Below, piece by piece: positions 1 through 9,160 of a stretch of 64,000 nt of DNA; the stretch's first letter is position 1; each line of letters opens with the position of its first letter. Source of the DNA: Pigmentiphaga humi (lineage in GTDB: Bacteria > Pseudomonadota > Gammaproteobacteria > Burkholderiales > Burkholderiaceae_B). Position numbers and translations under genes: made by a program. Below the pieces are notes generated by a model. It ran no database searches. It saw nothing but the letters and a program-made list of their open reading frames with translations, and was not told the origin of the DNA. Location: NCBI RefSeq assembly GCF_900606115.1, contig NZ_UWPJ01000014.1, forward strand, positions 62,001 through 126,000. Reading direction: 5' to 3'.

Positions 1-476
1 TGTCCTCGACGCGCGTCCACCTGCCGCCCGAGCAACGGCAAGTCGGCATGATGTTCCAGGAATACGCGCTGTTCCCCCACCTGACCGCCGCGCAGAACGT
101 GGCCTTCGGCCTGCGCCGCCAGCCCCGCGCCGCCCAGCGGGCGCGCACGGCCGACTTGCTCGCCCTCGTGGGCCTGGCCGATGCCGGCGGAAGATATCCG
201 CACGAACTGTCGGGCGGCCAGCAGCAACGCATCGCGCTCGCGCGCGCCCTCGCCCCGGCGCCGGGGCTGCTGTTGCTCGACGAGCCGTTTTCCAATCTCG
301 ATGCGGCTACGCGGACGCGTTTGACTGCGGAGGTGCGGGGGATTTTGAAGGGAACCGGGCAGACCGCGGTGCTGGTGAGCCACGATGAGGGCGAGGCGCG
401 TCAATTCGCGGATTATGTGGGGGTGATGCGGGAGGGGCGGATGGTGGGGTGGGAAGGATTACCTCAGCATTCGTAG
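1..476 (+). CDS. ABC transporter ATP-binding protein, 3' part only (FbpC/PotA-type)
   Basis: The reading frame is open from the window edge, so the gene starts upstream; about 157 codons are visible. The Q-loop ([11 protein letters not shown]), the ABC signature ([15 protein letters not shown]), Walker B ([12 protein letters not shown]) and the switch histidine (LVSHDEGEA) are present in order. The Q-loop wording is typical of ferric-iron, spermidine and sulfate importer ATPases. The protein stops about 25 residues after the switch histidine, so it lacks the TOBE/regulatory C-terminal domain that full-length FbpC/PotA proteins carry. It is either a naturally short ATPase or a truncated one. 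Substrate is not decidable because its partners lie outside the window. Confidence 0.85.
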   Translation, partial: SSTRVHLPPEQRQVGMMFQEYALFPHLTAAQNVAFGLRRQPRAAQRARTADLLALVGLADAGGRYPHELSGGQQQRIALARALAPAPGLLLLDEPFSNLDAATRTRLTAEVRGILKGTGQTAVLVSHDEGEARQFADYVGVMREGRMVGWEGLPQHS

Positions 477-589
477 ACCAGTCACCTTAGCGTCCCCTTA
501 CAACCTAGCATCAGCGTCCTTTCACGGGCAAGCGCTCGAGCCGTTGCCAGAGCCGCTTGATGCAAATGAGCGTGGCCCATGTGGTTATT

Positions 590-985
590 TCAGCAAGGTC
601 TCGACGCCTGTTGCAAGCCCTGTCTGCTTATTGGCTGAATGCGGGAAGGGGAAACTACCCAGATAAATTTTCTAGGGCTGGGTTTGGATTTTAATATTTC
701 TTCCAATTGATCGTGATCTAAATGGCAAAGTTCGGCACCCTTGCCCACAAAGGTCATGCTCTTCACCTCATGCTGAGGCTCTACCACAGCGAACATCTCT
801 TTAGGCTCCAAGGAGCCTATGAAGTCGGCGGCACCGAAATATGCGACCTTTATTGCAATGGAGTCCGAAAAGCCGTTTTCTACGATTATTGGGTAGTGAA
901 TGTCGCAACCTCCAAGAAGCAGCGAGATTGCCACCGAACAAGCAAATATCTTGACCGAATAAAAATACTTCACCATGACCACCAA
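590..985 (-). CDS. Small putative lipoprotein, unknown function
   Basis: A 131-codon frame with a hydrophobic N-terminus ending in a lipobox (SLLLGGC), so a type II signal peptide and membrane-anchored lipoprotein are likely. The first ATG is at 985; a second at 976 (MVKYFY) gives a more usual signal peptide. The mature part is mixed beta-like sequence with no motif I recognise. The DNA is clearly richer in A+T than the flanking genes, which suggests recent acquisition. It sits alone between the ABC ATPase and the polysaccharide locus. Gene reality rests mainly on the signal peptide and lipobox. Confidence 0.5.
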   Translation of the reverse strand: MVVMVKYFYSVKIFACSVAISLLLGGCDIHYPIIVENGFSDSIAIKVAYFGAADFIGSLEPKEMFAVVEPQHEVKSMTFVGKGAELCHLDHDQLEEILKSKPSPRKFIWVVSPSRIQPISRQGLQQASRPC

Positions 986-1076
986 CTCCCTCCTGCAGCA
1001 TAGTTATTCGCTGCCTGTTCAAACCGGTTGCTAGATGCGGGACCTTAGTCAGCCGGAGCTCAGGCCACTCTCCTGC

Positions 1077-3602
1077 CTAGGCTATTTTCTTTCGAGCATC
1101 CCGAAAAGCGATGACCTTCTCTTCGAGCAGTTGTTCACTGGCACGAATCAGATCGACGTAGACGGTATTGTTGAACCCCCACAGCGTAGACACTTCCTCG
1201 TCCTTGTGGCCTACGAGAAAGGGCATCGTGGTGACGATCCGTACGCCGGGCATGCGCTCCACATATCTATCGTAGGTGTTGCGCTCCGCGTCCCGGATTG
1301 CAGGATCCCAGGACTCCAGTCTATCGAACATCCGGGCCGAATACACATTCATGACCGTGCTGACCATCTTATCCAAGTGGACATAGGTCGCACCCTCGGA
1401 TTCGCTCAAATCGCTGACAGCGGTTTGAACGTGCAGATTCGCAATCAATCCGGAGAAAATATCCCAGTCGCCCGACTCTGCCAGATAGCGTTGCGCTGCG
1501 CGATATCTGTCCTGCCAGCCGGGCAGGAAATCGACGTCGTCCTCGCATATGGCCACTTCCGCCAAGCCCTGTTCACGCGCCTTGCGAAACAGGAACTTGT
1601 AGCTCAGGCCGCACCCCACCCACCCCAACTGGTGCCTCAGCCCGGGAAAGGCCTGAATGCCGTATTGGTTGTCCAGCCTGAAACTCGCCTGACGCGCGAT
1701 CGACTCCGGCAGACCCAGGCAAACCATTTCACTGTCGATGGAAAAACCCGCGCCGGCCAATTCGTAGAATCTGTCGAAATCGATGACATCGTTCGCCAGC
1801 AGGAAGCGGAAAAAGTAATAGTCGAACGACAAACCGGGTTTGAGCAACGCGTTGCGGTTAGCCACGATCCGCTGCCGTCTCGCCTCGTCGTGGTCGAGCC
1901 AATATCCAATACGCTCGATCATGGCCTGGACGTCGCCGACAGGGACGAAATCCACGATGGACTTCAAAGCATCATGCTCAGCGATGTCCGAAGACGATTC
2001 GGAAACGACCAGCTTGTTCTGGCTGAGGCATTCGTAGACACGCGTCGTCTCGAGCAGCGCTCCCTCGTAGTAATGGATGTTGACCACCACTTTTGCCTTG
2101 GCCATTTCTTCGTACAAGGGCGCGCCGAACAGCTCGCGCACCACCTTGACCTTGAAATGCCGGCCCAACTGCTCAAGGTACTGCCTGCGCCGATCATTGT
2201 TGACGTCGCCATAGAACAGGACGTCGTACTCGTATGACGGCTGGCCTTCCAGCGGAGCCATGTCCGCGTCGAACCCTATGGGCAGGTAGTAGATCTGTCT
2301 GTAGCTCATCCCCTTCGACTGAAGGAATGCAATGTTCGTCAATGAGTAGTCGAAGATCGCATAAGCATGGTCCAGGATGTCGAGATAGTCCTGCTTGAAC
2401 CATCGGGAGCTGACGGATTGCTCCATCTGAAAAGCGACATAGGTGCCCGGCAGCTTGGGAAATATCTGCGGGCAGATGACGAAGTGCAATACGTCCTCGA
2501 AGCCCCCCGACGGCATGGCGTGGATGATCTGAGCCTGAAGCCCGGCGCGCTCCAGGGCGGACTGGATTAGGCGGGCGACGAAATGACAATGAGGGGTGGT
2601 GAGGATGACACAGCGGCTGCCCGCCGTGAACGCAAAGCCCGCATCACGAGGCGACATCTGCGTTCTGTGCCCGACGTTCCTGGCATGCCTCAAGGCCTCC
2701 CGCAAGCCGCGCTGCCGCACGTAGCCAACGAACTTCCCCAAGAGCTCGGGCCTCTCGGCCACCAGGCTCAAAGCCCTGGCTGCGGGATGGCGGCGCACGG
2801 AGCGCAGCGCATCGCCCAGCGCCCGGAGGGGCGCTGTGATGCGCCATGAGGTGCTATTGCGCAGTTCGTCCGAATCGGCGCGCGCCGACATCAGCTGCTG
2901 CTGCAGCGAGAAAGCATCCAGCTTGGCTCGCTCCAGTTGCTCCTTGAGCGCCCCCGCCTCTTCCCTTGATTGGGCAAGCTGGGTTCGCAACTGATCCGCA
3001 AGCTGGGCGAACCAATGAGACTCGAGCAAGAAGGAATAATCGTCCCGCTCGTGGTACCGGCCCGATTTGATGCCGTAGAAATATAGATCCTTGGTCTCGT
3101 GGCCAATCGAGAACTCGAACTCGGAGAACTCGGCCTCTACGTCGAAGACCGCGCGTATGTCTGCCTCCTCCAGGTTCCTGTAGTAGTCCGCCCAATCGCC
3201 AAGGCCTTGGATCAAAGGCGCGTCCCCCGGGTTGGTTCGCCGCGTTCCGTGCTCCGGCCGGCCAGTCGTGGCGCAGCTGAAAAAGAACAATCCGCCCGGT
3301 TTAAGCATCCGGTAGATGTTGCGCAGGGTCTCAGGATAGTACTGGTCATGCTCGAAGCACTCCGTCGACACGATGACATCGAATGTTCCGTCCGGCAAAA
3401 GCAATTGGTGTCCCGCACACACGATATCGACATTGCGTCCCGTGGCGACATCCACTCCCAAGTATGCACAGCCGTCGAACAGGTACTGATTGTTCCCGTT
3501 TATATCCAGGGACCCGATATCCAGGACCAGTTTATTTTTGAAAAAACGTGGAAAACGTTTCCGGACCGCCGTACAGAATTGCTGCTGCTGCAAATGCGCC
3601 AT
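1077..3602 (-). CDS. Multidomain methyltransferase / glycosyltransferase fusion
   Basis: 841 residues in at least three blocks. Residues ~1-190 form a SAM-dependent methyltransferase (LDIGSLDINGNNQ, then LGVDVATG and DVIVSTECFEH). Residues ~200-255 are a predicted coiled coil (QSREEAGALKEQLERAK) leading into the STSWRITAPLRAL linker common in polysaccharide glycosyltransferases. Residues ~320-600 resemble a CgeB/GT1-like glycosyltransferase (DVLFYGDVNNDRR; TTRVYECLSQNKLVVSE). The last ~220 residues resemble a GT25-like transferase with an acidic motif (AICEDDVDFLPGW). It is the last gene of the polysaccharide operon, 8 bp after wzt. A coiled coil plus methyltransferase is reminiscent of chain-capping or length-control proteins; that role is inference. 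Confidence 0.8.
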   Translation of the reverse strand: MAHLQQQQFCTAVRKRFPRFFKNKLVLDIGSLDINGNNQYLFDGCAYLGVDVATGRNVDIVCAGHQLLLPDGTFDVIVSTECFEHDQYYPETLRNIYRMLKPGGLFFFSCATTGRPEHGTRRTNPGDAPLIQGLGDWADYYRNLEEADIRAVFDVEAEFSEFEFSIGHETKDLYFYGIKSGRYHERDDYSFLLESHWFAQLADQLRTQLAQSREEAGALKEQLERAKLDAFSLQQQLMSARADSDELRNSTSWRITAPLRALGDALRSVRRHPAARALSLVAERPELLGKFVGYVRQRGLREALRHARNVGHRTQMSPRDAGFAFTAGSRCVILTTPHCHFVARLIQSALERAGLQAQIIHAMPSGGFEDVLHFVICPQIFPKLPGTYVAFQMEQSVSSRWFKQDYLDILDHAYAIFDYSLTNIAFLQSKGMSYRQIYYLPIGFDADMAPLEGQPSYEYDVLFYGDVNNDRRRQYLEQLGRHFKVKVVRELFGAPLYEEMAKAKVVVNIHYYEGALLETTRVYECLSQNKLVVSESSSDIAEHDALKSIVDFVPVGDVQAMIERIGYWLDHDEARRQRIVANRNALLKPGLSFDYYFFRFLLANDVIDFDRFYELAGAGFSIDSEMVCLGLPESIARQASFRLDNQYGIQAFPGLRHQLGWVGCGLSYKFLFRKAREQGLAEVAICEDDVDFLPGWQDRYRAAQRYLAESGDWDIFSGLIANLHVQTAVSDLSESEGATYVHLDKMVSTVMNVYSARMFDRLESWDPAIRDAERNTYDRYVERMPGVRIVTTMPFLVGHKDEEVSTLWGFNNTVYVDLIRASEQLLEEKVIAFRDARKKIA

Positions 3603-3610
3603 GTATCGAC

Positions 3611-4936
3611 CTACTTAAAGCTGAATTCTATGTTTCGCATCGGGATGCCCACCAAACCCGTGCTTGCGGAAGTGGCATGCGAACGGAAAAAAAGCGCATC
3701 GTTGATCCATTGATGCTGCACGTGGTCTTCCTGGGTGCCGCTGGCCACTGCAACTGCAATAGAGTAGTCGCCCGGCATCAGGATCGGCATCCTGAAGTCG
3801 AATACGGCCTCGAGCATCCCGGAGCGAGGGCATTCGAGCATATTTCGATGGCTCAGATAAGTGTTGTCGCCGAATAGCGGCTGGCCCAGCCGGTCCTTTA
3901 CGGTAAAGCCGACGATGGGCGCCTCGATAGACTCCAGCACCTCGGCCTCGATGCGCAGCCGAACCGGCTCTCCCCCCACGCACCAGCTCAAAGGCTCGCT
4001 GTTCTGCCCCAACAGCAGTACACGCCGGACCGCGACTTTCCCCGTGCCGAAACCGGTAGCCTGAACCGGGTCGAATCGAAACACCTCGAGGTCGTTGCGC
4101 AGATTCGATGCGTTCAAGTAGCGCAATCGCGCATCCTCGAAGTCCGCCAACTCGGGCAATGCGAACGGCTCCCCCGCACCGCAGTCGCTCGTGGTTCCAG
4201 ACGACTGGTACAGGTATGCCATGTATTGCTCGGAGACATCTTTAGCCGAACCGAAAGCCGCCACCTGGCCGCCAGACAACCATAGCGCACGTTCGCAGAG
4301 ACTCTTGACCGCGGTGGTGTCGTGACTAACGAAGAACAGCACTCCCTTCTTCTTGAATTCGCGAAGAAACCGCATGCACTTCTGCGTAAACAGCGCATCG
4401 CCCACGGCCAATGCTTCGTCGATAATGAGTATCTCGGCATCCACGTGGGCGATCACGGCGAAGGCCAGCCTTACATACATCCCGCTCGAGTACGTCTTGA
4501 CGGGCTGTTCCATGAAATCGCCGATGTCTGCGAACTCGGCGATCGCGGAGAACTTCTCCCGGATTTCGCCTTCGGACATGCCATACAGAGTCGCGCAGAG
4601 ATAGACGTTGTCCCGCCCTGAGAACTCGGGATTGAACCCAGCACCGAGCTCCAGCAAGGCCGCCACGCGGCCGCGTACCGTTACGGAACCGGACGTAGGG
4701 GCCAACGTGCCGCATAGGATCTGCAGCAGCGTGGACTTGCCGGCGCCATTGCGACCGATGATCCCGACGGACTCTCCTGCAGCCACGGCAAAATCGATAT
4801 CACGCAATGCCCAGAACTCGCGGTAGAAGCACCTGCGTCCTCTCCAGGCGAATTGCCACAGTCGATGCGCCGGCTTGTCGTAGATCTCATAGCGCTTCGA
4901 TAGAGCCGTGACGGAAATCATGGGCTCACAGGACAT
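3611..4936 (-). CDS. wzt: Polysaccharide ABC exporter ATPase with C-terminal carbohydrate-binding domain (Wzt-type, long)
   Basis: 441 residues. The ATPase domain (~1-240) has Walker A (GRNGAGKSTLLQ), signature (YSSGMYVRLAFA), Walker B (EILIIDEALAVGD) and the switch histidine (FFVSHDT). The extra ~200 C-terminal residues match the beta-sandwich Wzt-C module that binds the modified end of an undecaprenol-linked glycan before export. The ATG at 4936 was chosen because AAGGGG lies 7-8 nt upstream and it overlaps the stop of the upstream permease gene; an in-frame ATG at 4921 has a poorer site. It pairs with the permease at 4926-5741 to export the chain across the inner membrane. Confidence 0.9.
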   Translation of the reverse strand: MSCEPMISVTALSKRYEIYDKPAHRLWQFAWRGRRCFYREFWALRDIDFAVAAGESVGIIGRNGAGKSTLLQILCGTLAPTSGSVTVRGRVAALLELGAGFNPEFSGRDNVYLCATLYGMSEGEIREKFSAIAEFADIGDFMEQPVKTYSSGMYVRLAFAVIAHVDAEILIIDEALAVGDALFTQKCMRFLREFKKKGVLFFVSHDTTAVKSLCERALWLSGGQVAAFGSAKDVSEQYMAYLYQSSGTTSDCGAGEPFALPELADFEDARLRYLNASNLRNDLEVFRFDPVQATGFGTGKVAVRRVLLLGQNSEPLSWCVGGEPVRLRIEAEVLESIEAPIVGFTVKDRLGQPLFGDNTYLSHRNMLECPRSGMLEAVFDFRMPILMPGDYSIAVAVASGTQEDHVQHQWINDALFFRSHATSASTGLVGIPMRNIEFSFK

Positions 4937-5741
4937 CGGCAAACCCCTTCTTGATCCGCTGGAACCAGACGAATCCGGCCACATGGACCAGCAGCGCAAA
5001 CAACACGAACCATGCGAACCCTCTCCAGTCGGGCGCGGTTCCGTCGATCATCACCGAACGCAGCGATTCGACGACGAACGTAATGGGGTTCAAATACATA
5101 TAGCGCTGGTAGGCGGGTGGAATTGCGGCGATGGGATAGAAAATCGGCGTCATGAACAGCAAAGCCGTTACGGCCACGCTCACGACCTGCCCTAGATCCC
5201 GGACGAAAACCCCGATGGATGAAACGAACCACGCGATGCCGATTACGAACAACAGGTAGGGAACAAGCAGTACGGGCAACCAGAGGATCTGCGGATGAGG
5301 CATGCCGACCAGCACGAAGTACCCCGCCAGCCAGACACAGAACCCGATCGCAAAATTAAAAACGGCGCTCATTGCCATTACCCACGGCAGGACCTGCACG
5401 GGAAACACCACCTTGGTGACGTAGTTCGCGTGGGATACGATCAGGGACGGCGCCCGCGTCACTACTTCGGCAAAGATGTTGAATGCCAGGAGCCCTGCGA
5501 ACAGGACCAGCGCGAACTGGTACCGATTCTCCACCCCGCCCCACTTTGCGTTGAAAATGACGCTGAAGACGAAGGTGTAAACGACCAGCATCAGCAAGGG
5601 CGTAACGACGGCCCAGAGCAGCCCGAGCAGAGATCCCTGGTAGCGGCTGAGCACATCCCGGCGCGACAAAACGGCAATGAGTTTGCGATGGGCCACGATC
5701 GAAGCGAGCGGCCCCTCTTCTCCATAGGACACCGTCCTCAT
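4926..5741 (-). CDS. wzm: Polysaccharide ABC exporter permease (Wzm-type, first copy)
   Basis: 271 residues, an ABC-2 type permease with about six hydrophobic segments (for example LLMLVVYTFVFSVIF and LLFMTPIFYPIAAIPP). The short cytoplasmic N-terminus with the RRDVLSRYQGSLLGLLWAVV motif is typical of O-antigen, teichoic acid and capsule exporters. Its ATG shares bases with the rfbC stop (TAATG) and its stop overlaps the start of the long wzt, so the three genes are translationally coupled. Confidence 0.9.
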   Translation of the reverse strand: MRTVSYGEEGPLASIVAHRKLIAVLSRRDVLSRYQGSLLGLLWAVVTPLLMLVVYTFVFSVIFNAKWGGVENRYQFALVLFAGLLAFNIFAEVVTRAPSLIVSHANYVTKVVFPVQVLPWVMAMSAVFNFAIGFCVWLAGYFVLVGMPHPQILWLPVLLVPYLLFVIGIAWFVSSIGVFVRDLGQVVSVAVTALLFMTPIFYPIAAIPPAYQRYMYLNPITFVVESLRSVMIDGTAPDWRGFAWFVLFALLVHVAGFVWFQRIKKGFADVL

Positions 5742-6289
5742 TAGGCGAACACCTCGGCCTGAGCCAAGGCGCTCCCCAGCCGGTCTTTCGGCGACAGCGA
5801 AATACCGTCCACGGCAGGCCAGGCTATTCCTATTGCCGGATCGTCCCAGGCGATGGTGCGCTCCAGCTCGCGGTGCCAGTAATCGGTAGTTTTATAGAGG
5901 AACTCGGCCGATTCGCTCAGGACGAGAAAAGCGTGGGCGTAACCCTCGGGGATCCATAGTTGGCGCTTGTTCTCGCCAGTGAGCATTGCGCCGGTCCATT
6001 GGCCGAAAGTGGGCGAGGACGCGCGGATGTCCACCGCGACATCGAAAACTTCGCCAGCCACGCAGCGCACCAGTTTTCCTTGAGGATGCGGACGAAGCTG
6101 GTAGTGTAATCCGCGCAGCACGCCCTTCGACGAACGCGAATGGTTGTCTTGCACGAAATGGATGGAACAGCCGATCGCCGCCTCGAAGGCTGCCTGATTG
6201 AAACTCTCGTAAAAAAAGCCGCGGGCATCGGTAAAGACCTGAGGCTCGACGATCTTTACGCCGGCAAGATTGGTATCGATGATCTTCAT
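5741..6289 (-). CDS. rfbC: dTDP-4-dehydrorhamnose 3,5-epimerase
   Basis: 182 residues, the usual RmlC length. Family signatures include [15 protein letters not shown] near the N-terminus, [20 protein letters not shown] with the catalytic histidine region, and the [14 protein letters not shown] block. It converts dTDP-4-keto-6-deoxyglucose to the L-lyxo epimer, the third step of dTDP-L-rhamnose synthesis. The ATG overlaps the end of rfbA by 4 bp. Confidence 0.95.
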   Translation of the reverse strand: MKIIDTNLAGVKIVEPQVFTDARGFFYESFNQAAFEAAIGCSIHFVQDNHSRSSKGVLRGLHYQLRPHPQGKLVRCVAGEVFDVAVDIRASSPTFGQWTGAMLTGENKRQLWIPEGYAHAFLVLSESAEFLYKTTDYWHRELERTIAWDDPAIGIAWPAVDGISLSPKDRLGSALAQAEVFA

Positions 6290-7191
6290 GCAATTCGGTC
6301 GATGTCGGGGTTGTTGGAGTCTTGAAGCAGGCGCAGCAGATATGCTCCATAGCCGTTCTTCGCCATGGGCTCGGCCAGGCTTTGCAATTGCGCGCTTCCG
6401 ATCCAGCCATTGCGCCAGGCGATCTCCTCGGGACAGGAAATCTTCAAGCCTTGGCGGTGCTCCAATGTATGAATGAACTGTCCGGCTTCCAGCAGACTCT
6501 CGTGGGTGCCGGTGTCCAGCCAGGCATGGCCGCGTCCCATGACCTGGACCCTCAGATTGCCTTGCTCGAGATACGCCTGGTTCACAGAAGTGATCTCTAA
6601 CTCGCCACGGGCGCTGGGCTTCACGGACTTGGCGATTTCGACCACGTTGCCGTCATAGAAATACAGCCCGGTCACCGCGTAGTTGCTGCGGGGAGATATA
6701 GGTTTTTCCTCGATATTGACGGCCCTGCCTCCGGCATCGAACTGCACGACACCGTATCGCTCCGGATCCTGGACATGGTAGGCGAACACCGTAGCGCCCG
6801 TGGCCTGGGCATTCGCGGCGCGCAGCAGCGCAGGCAGGTTGTGTCCATAGAAAATATTGTCGCCCAGCACCAGGGAACAATCGCTGCCAGCCAGGAACGC
6901 TTCGCCGATGAGGAATGCCTGCGCCAGGCCATCCGGATTCGGCTGCACGGCAAAGCTCAACCGAAGCCCCCATTGGCTTCCGTCCCCCAGGAGCTGCTGA
7001 AATCGGGGTGTGTCCTGCGGTGTACTGATGACGAGAATCTCTCGAATCCCCGCCAGCATGAGCGTGCTTAAAGGGTAGTAGATCATCGGCTTGTCGTAGA
7101 CCGGCAGCAGCTGCTTGCTGACGGACAACGTCGCCGGATACAGACGTGTGCCCGAACCGCCAGCAAGAATGATTCCTTTCCGCTTGGTCAT
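6286..7191 (-). CDS. rfbA: Glucose-1-phosphate thymidylyltransferase
   Basis: 301 residues from the ATG at 7191 ([17 protein letters not shown]), which overlaps the rfbD stop; a longer in-frame extension upstream has no family similarity. The nucleotide-binding [11 protein letters not shown] loop, [16 protein letters not shown], and VLGDNIFYG are diagnostic for RmlA. It makes dTDP-glucose, the first step of the dTDP-L-rhamnose pathway. It is coupled to rfbD and rfbC by 4-bp overlaps. Confidence 0.95.
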   Translation of the reverse strand: MTKRKGIILAGGSGTRLYPATLSVSKQLLPVYDKPMIYYPLSTLMLAGIREILVISTPQDTPRFQQLLGDGSQWGLRLSFAVQPNPDGLAQAFLIGEAFLAGSDCSLVLGDNIFYGHNLPALLRAANAQATGATVFAYHVQDPERYGVVQFDAGGRAVNIEEKPISPRSNYAVTGLYFYDGNVVEIAKSVKPSARGELEITSVNQAYLEQGNLRVQVMGRGHAWLDTGTHESLLEAGQFIHTLEHRQGLKISCPEEIAWRNGWIGSAQLQSLAEPMAKNGYGAYLLRLLQDSNNPDIDRIA

Positions 7192-8078
7192 TGCAGCACC
7201 TCCGCCAGCATACGGCCTACCCCGTCTTGCCAATGGGGCAGGCACAAGCCGAACCGGCTCCGCAATTTGTGCGTGTCGAGGCGAGAATTCAATGGCCGCC
7301 GTGCGGGCGTGGAAAACTCGCTACTGGGCACGGGAATCAAGACCGGCCTATGTCCGCCTTGATGCCTCTGGCTGGCGGCAGCGGCCAGGACCCAATTTGC
7401 ATAGTCATGCCAGGTCGTACAGCCGCTCGCGGCCAGATGGTAAATGCCCGCCAGGCTCTCGTCGGATATGGCCTGGCGTATGCAATGCGCAGTCACATCG
7501 GCGATAAGCTCCGCGGATGTCGGAGCACCGAACTGGTCGTTGATGACGCGCACTTCATCGCGTTCCGCGGCGAGCCTCAGCATGGTCTTCGGGAAATTCC
7601 CGCCTCGGGCGGCATAAACCCAGCTGGTCCGGAACAGCAAGTATCGGCAACCGCTCTCGACAATGGCCGACTCCCCCTCCAGCTTGGTACGGCCATACAC
7701 GTTCAACGGCGCAGGCACGTCGGTCTCCAGCCATGGCCGCTGACCGCTTCCATCGAATACGTAGTCGGTAGAGTAGTGTACGAACCAGGCGCCTACCTCA
7801 GTGCATGACCGGGCAATGGCGGCAACGGCTGCGGCATTGACGGTCCGAGCCAGCTCTTGCTCGGTCTCGGCCCGATCGACCGAGGTATAGGCGGCAGCGT
7901 TCACCACGACATCCGGCATGAAGGCCCGGATCGACTCGGCCACCTCGATCGGACGCGTCAGATCCCCCCCGTCCGTCCGATCCAGCATCTTCAACTCGCC
8001 CAAAGGCGCCAGGGCCCGCTGTAGTTCCCACCCCACCTGCCCTCGCTTTCCTAGCAGAAGAATCCTCATTTCAGACAT
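7188..8078 (-). CDS. rfbD: dTDP-4-dehydrorhamnose reductase
   Basis: About 296 residues. The Rossmann loop [13 protein letters not shown], the YxxxK pair within [11 protein letters not shown], and [11 protein letters not shown] identify RmlD, which makes dTDP-L-rhamnose. Two starts are possible: ATG 8078 (overlapping the rfbB stop by 8 bp) or ATG 8069 one base after it; neither has a strong Shine-Dalgarno, so I take the longer coupled form. Confidence 0.93.
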   Translation of the reverse strand: MSEMRILLLGKRGQVGWELQRALAPLGELKMLDRTDGGDLTRPIEVAESIRAFMPDVVVNAAAYTSVDRAETEQELARTVNAAAVAAIARSCTEVGAWFVHYSTDYVFDGSGQRPWLETDVPAPLNVYGRTKLEGESAIVESGCRYLLFRTSWVYAARGGNFPKTMLRLAAERDEVRVINDQFGAPTSAELIADVTAHCIRQAISDESLAGIYHLAASGCTTWHDYANWVLAAAASQRHQGGHRPVLIPVPSSEFSTPARRPLNSRLDTHKLRSRFGLCLPHWQDGVGRMLAEVLQ

Positions 8079-9156
8079 CGTCCGCGGAGCCGGCACACGC
8101 CGTGTAGTGCTTATCGATCCACTGCCGATAACTGCCACTGGTCACGGCCTCGAGCCAGTCCGGATTCGCCAGGTACCACTCGATGGTCTTGCGAATGCCG
8201 CTCTCGAAAGTCTCGGCCGGCTGCCATCCGATATCGCGCTGCAGTTTGCTCGAATCGATCGCATAGCGCCTGTCATGGCCGGGACGATCCTTTACGAAGG
8301 CAATCTGGGCTGCGTAGGGCGAAGCGTCCGCCTTCGGGACCAACGTGTCCAATAATCTGCAGATCGTCTGCACGATGTCCAGATTGGTTCTTTCGTTGCC
8401 GCCGCCGATGTTGTAGACCTCGCCGACTCTTCCGGATTCAAGTACGGACCGGATGGCGGAGCAATGATCTTTCACGTACAGCCAATCGCGCACCTGCAGG
8501 CCGTCGCCGTAGATAGGCAGCGGCTTTCCTGCCAGTGCATTGACGATCATCAGCGGAATCAGCTTCTCCGGAAACTGGAACGGGCCGTAATTGTTGGAAC
8601 AGTTCGTCGTAAGCGTGGGCAGCCCATAGGTGTGGTGATGCGCACGCACCAAATGATCACTTGCAGCCTTGCTGGCGGCATACGGGCTGTTCGGCTCATA
8701 GCGATTGGTCTCGCGGAACGGTTTAGCGTCAGGCTCCAGCGTGCCGTAGACCTCGTCAGTGGAAACATGCAGGAATCGGAAGCACTCACGGGTCTCTGGT
8801 GGCGCATCCACCCAATACGCCCGCGCTGCTTCCAATAGTCGAAACGTTCCGATCACATTTGTCTGCATGAATGCTTCCGGATTGCTGATGCTCCGGTCGA
8901 CATGCGATTCCGCAGCGAAATTCACGATGGCGCGCGGCCGATGCTCGCGCAGCAACCGTGCCATCAACGCTGAGTCGCTTATGTCGCCCTGCACGAAAAT
9001 ATGCCGCGAATCGCCGAATACAACCTCGAGGCTCCGGGTGTTCCCCGCATAGGTCAGTGCATCGACGTTCAGCAGGGGCTCTTCGAACCGTTGCAGCCAA
9101 TCGAGAACGAAATTGCTGCCTATGAAGCCCGCGCCACCAGTCACTAGTATGGTCAT
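8071..9156 (-). CDS. rfbB: dTDP-glucose 4,6-dehydratase
   Basis: 361 residues, the normal RmlB size. Visible are the NAD-binding TGGAGFIGSNFVL loop, HVSTDEVYG with the catalytic Asp-Glu region, and SPYAASKAASDHLV with the YxxxK pair. It forms dTDP-4-keto-6-deoxyglucose. It is the first of the four rhamnose genes in transcription order and sits 4 bp after the GT2 gene. Confidence 0.95.
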   Translation of the reverse strand: MTILVTGGAGFIGSNFVLDWLQRFEEPLLNVDALTYAGNTRSLEVVFGDSRHIFVQGDISDSALMARLLREHRPRAIVNFAAESHVDRSISNPEAFMQTNVIGTFRLLEAARAYWVDAPPETRECFRFLHVSTDEVYGTLEPDAKPFRETNRYEPNSPYAASKAASDHLVRAHHHTYGLPTLTTNCSNNYGPFQFPEKLIPLMIVNALAGKPLPIYGDGLQVRDWLYVKDHCSAIRSVLESGRVGEVYNIGGGNERTNLDIVQTICRLLDTLVPKADASPYAAQIAFVKDRPGHDRRYAIDSSKLQRDIGWQPAETFESGIRKTIEWYLANPDWLEAVTSGSYRQWIDKHYTACAGSADDV

Positions 9157-9160
9157 ACGA

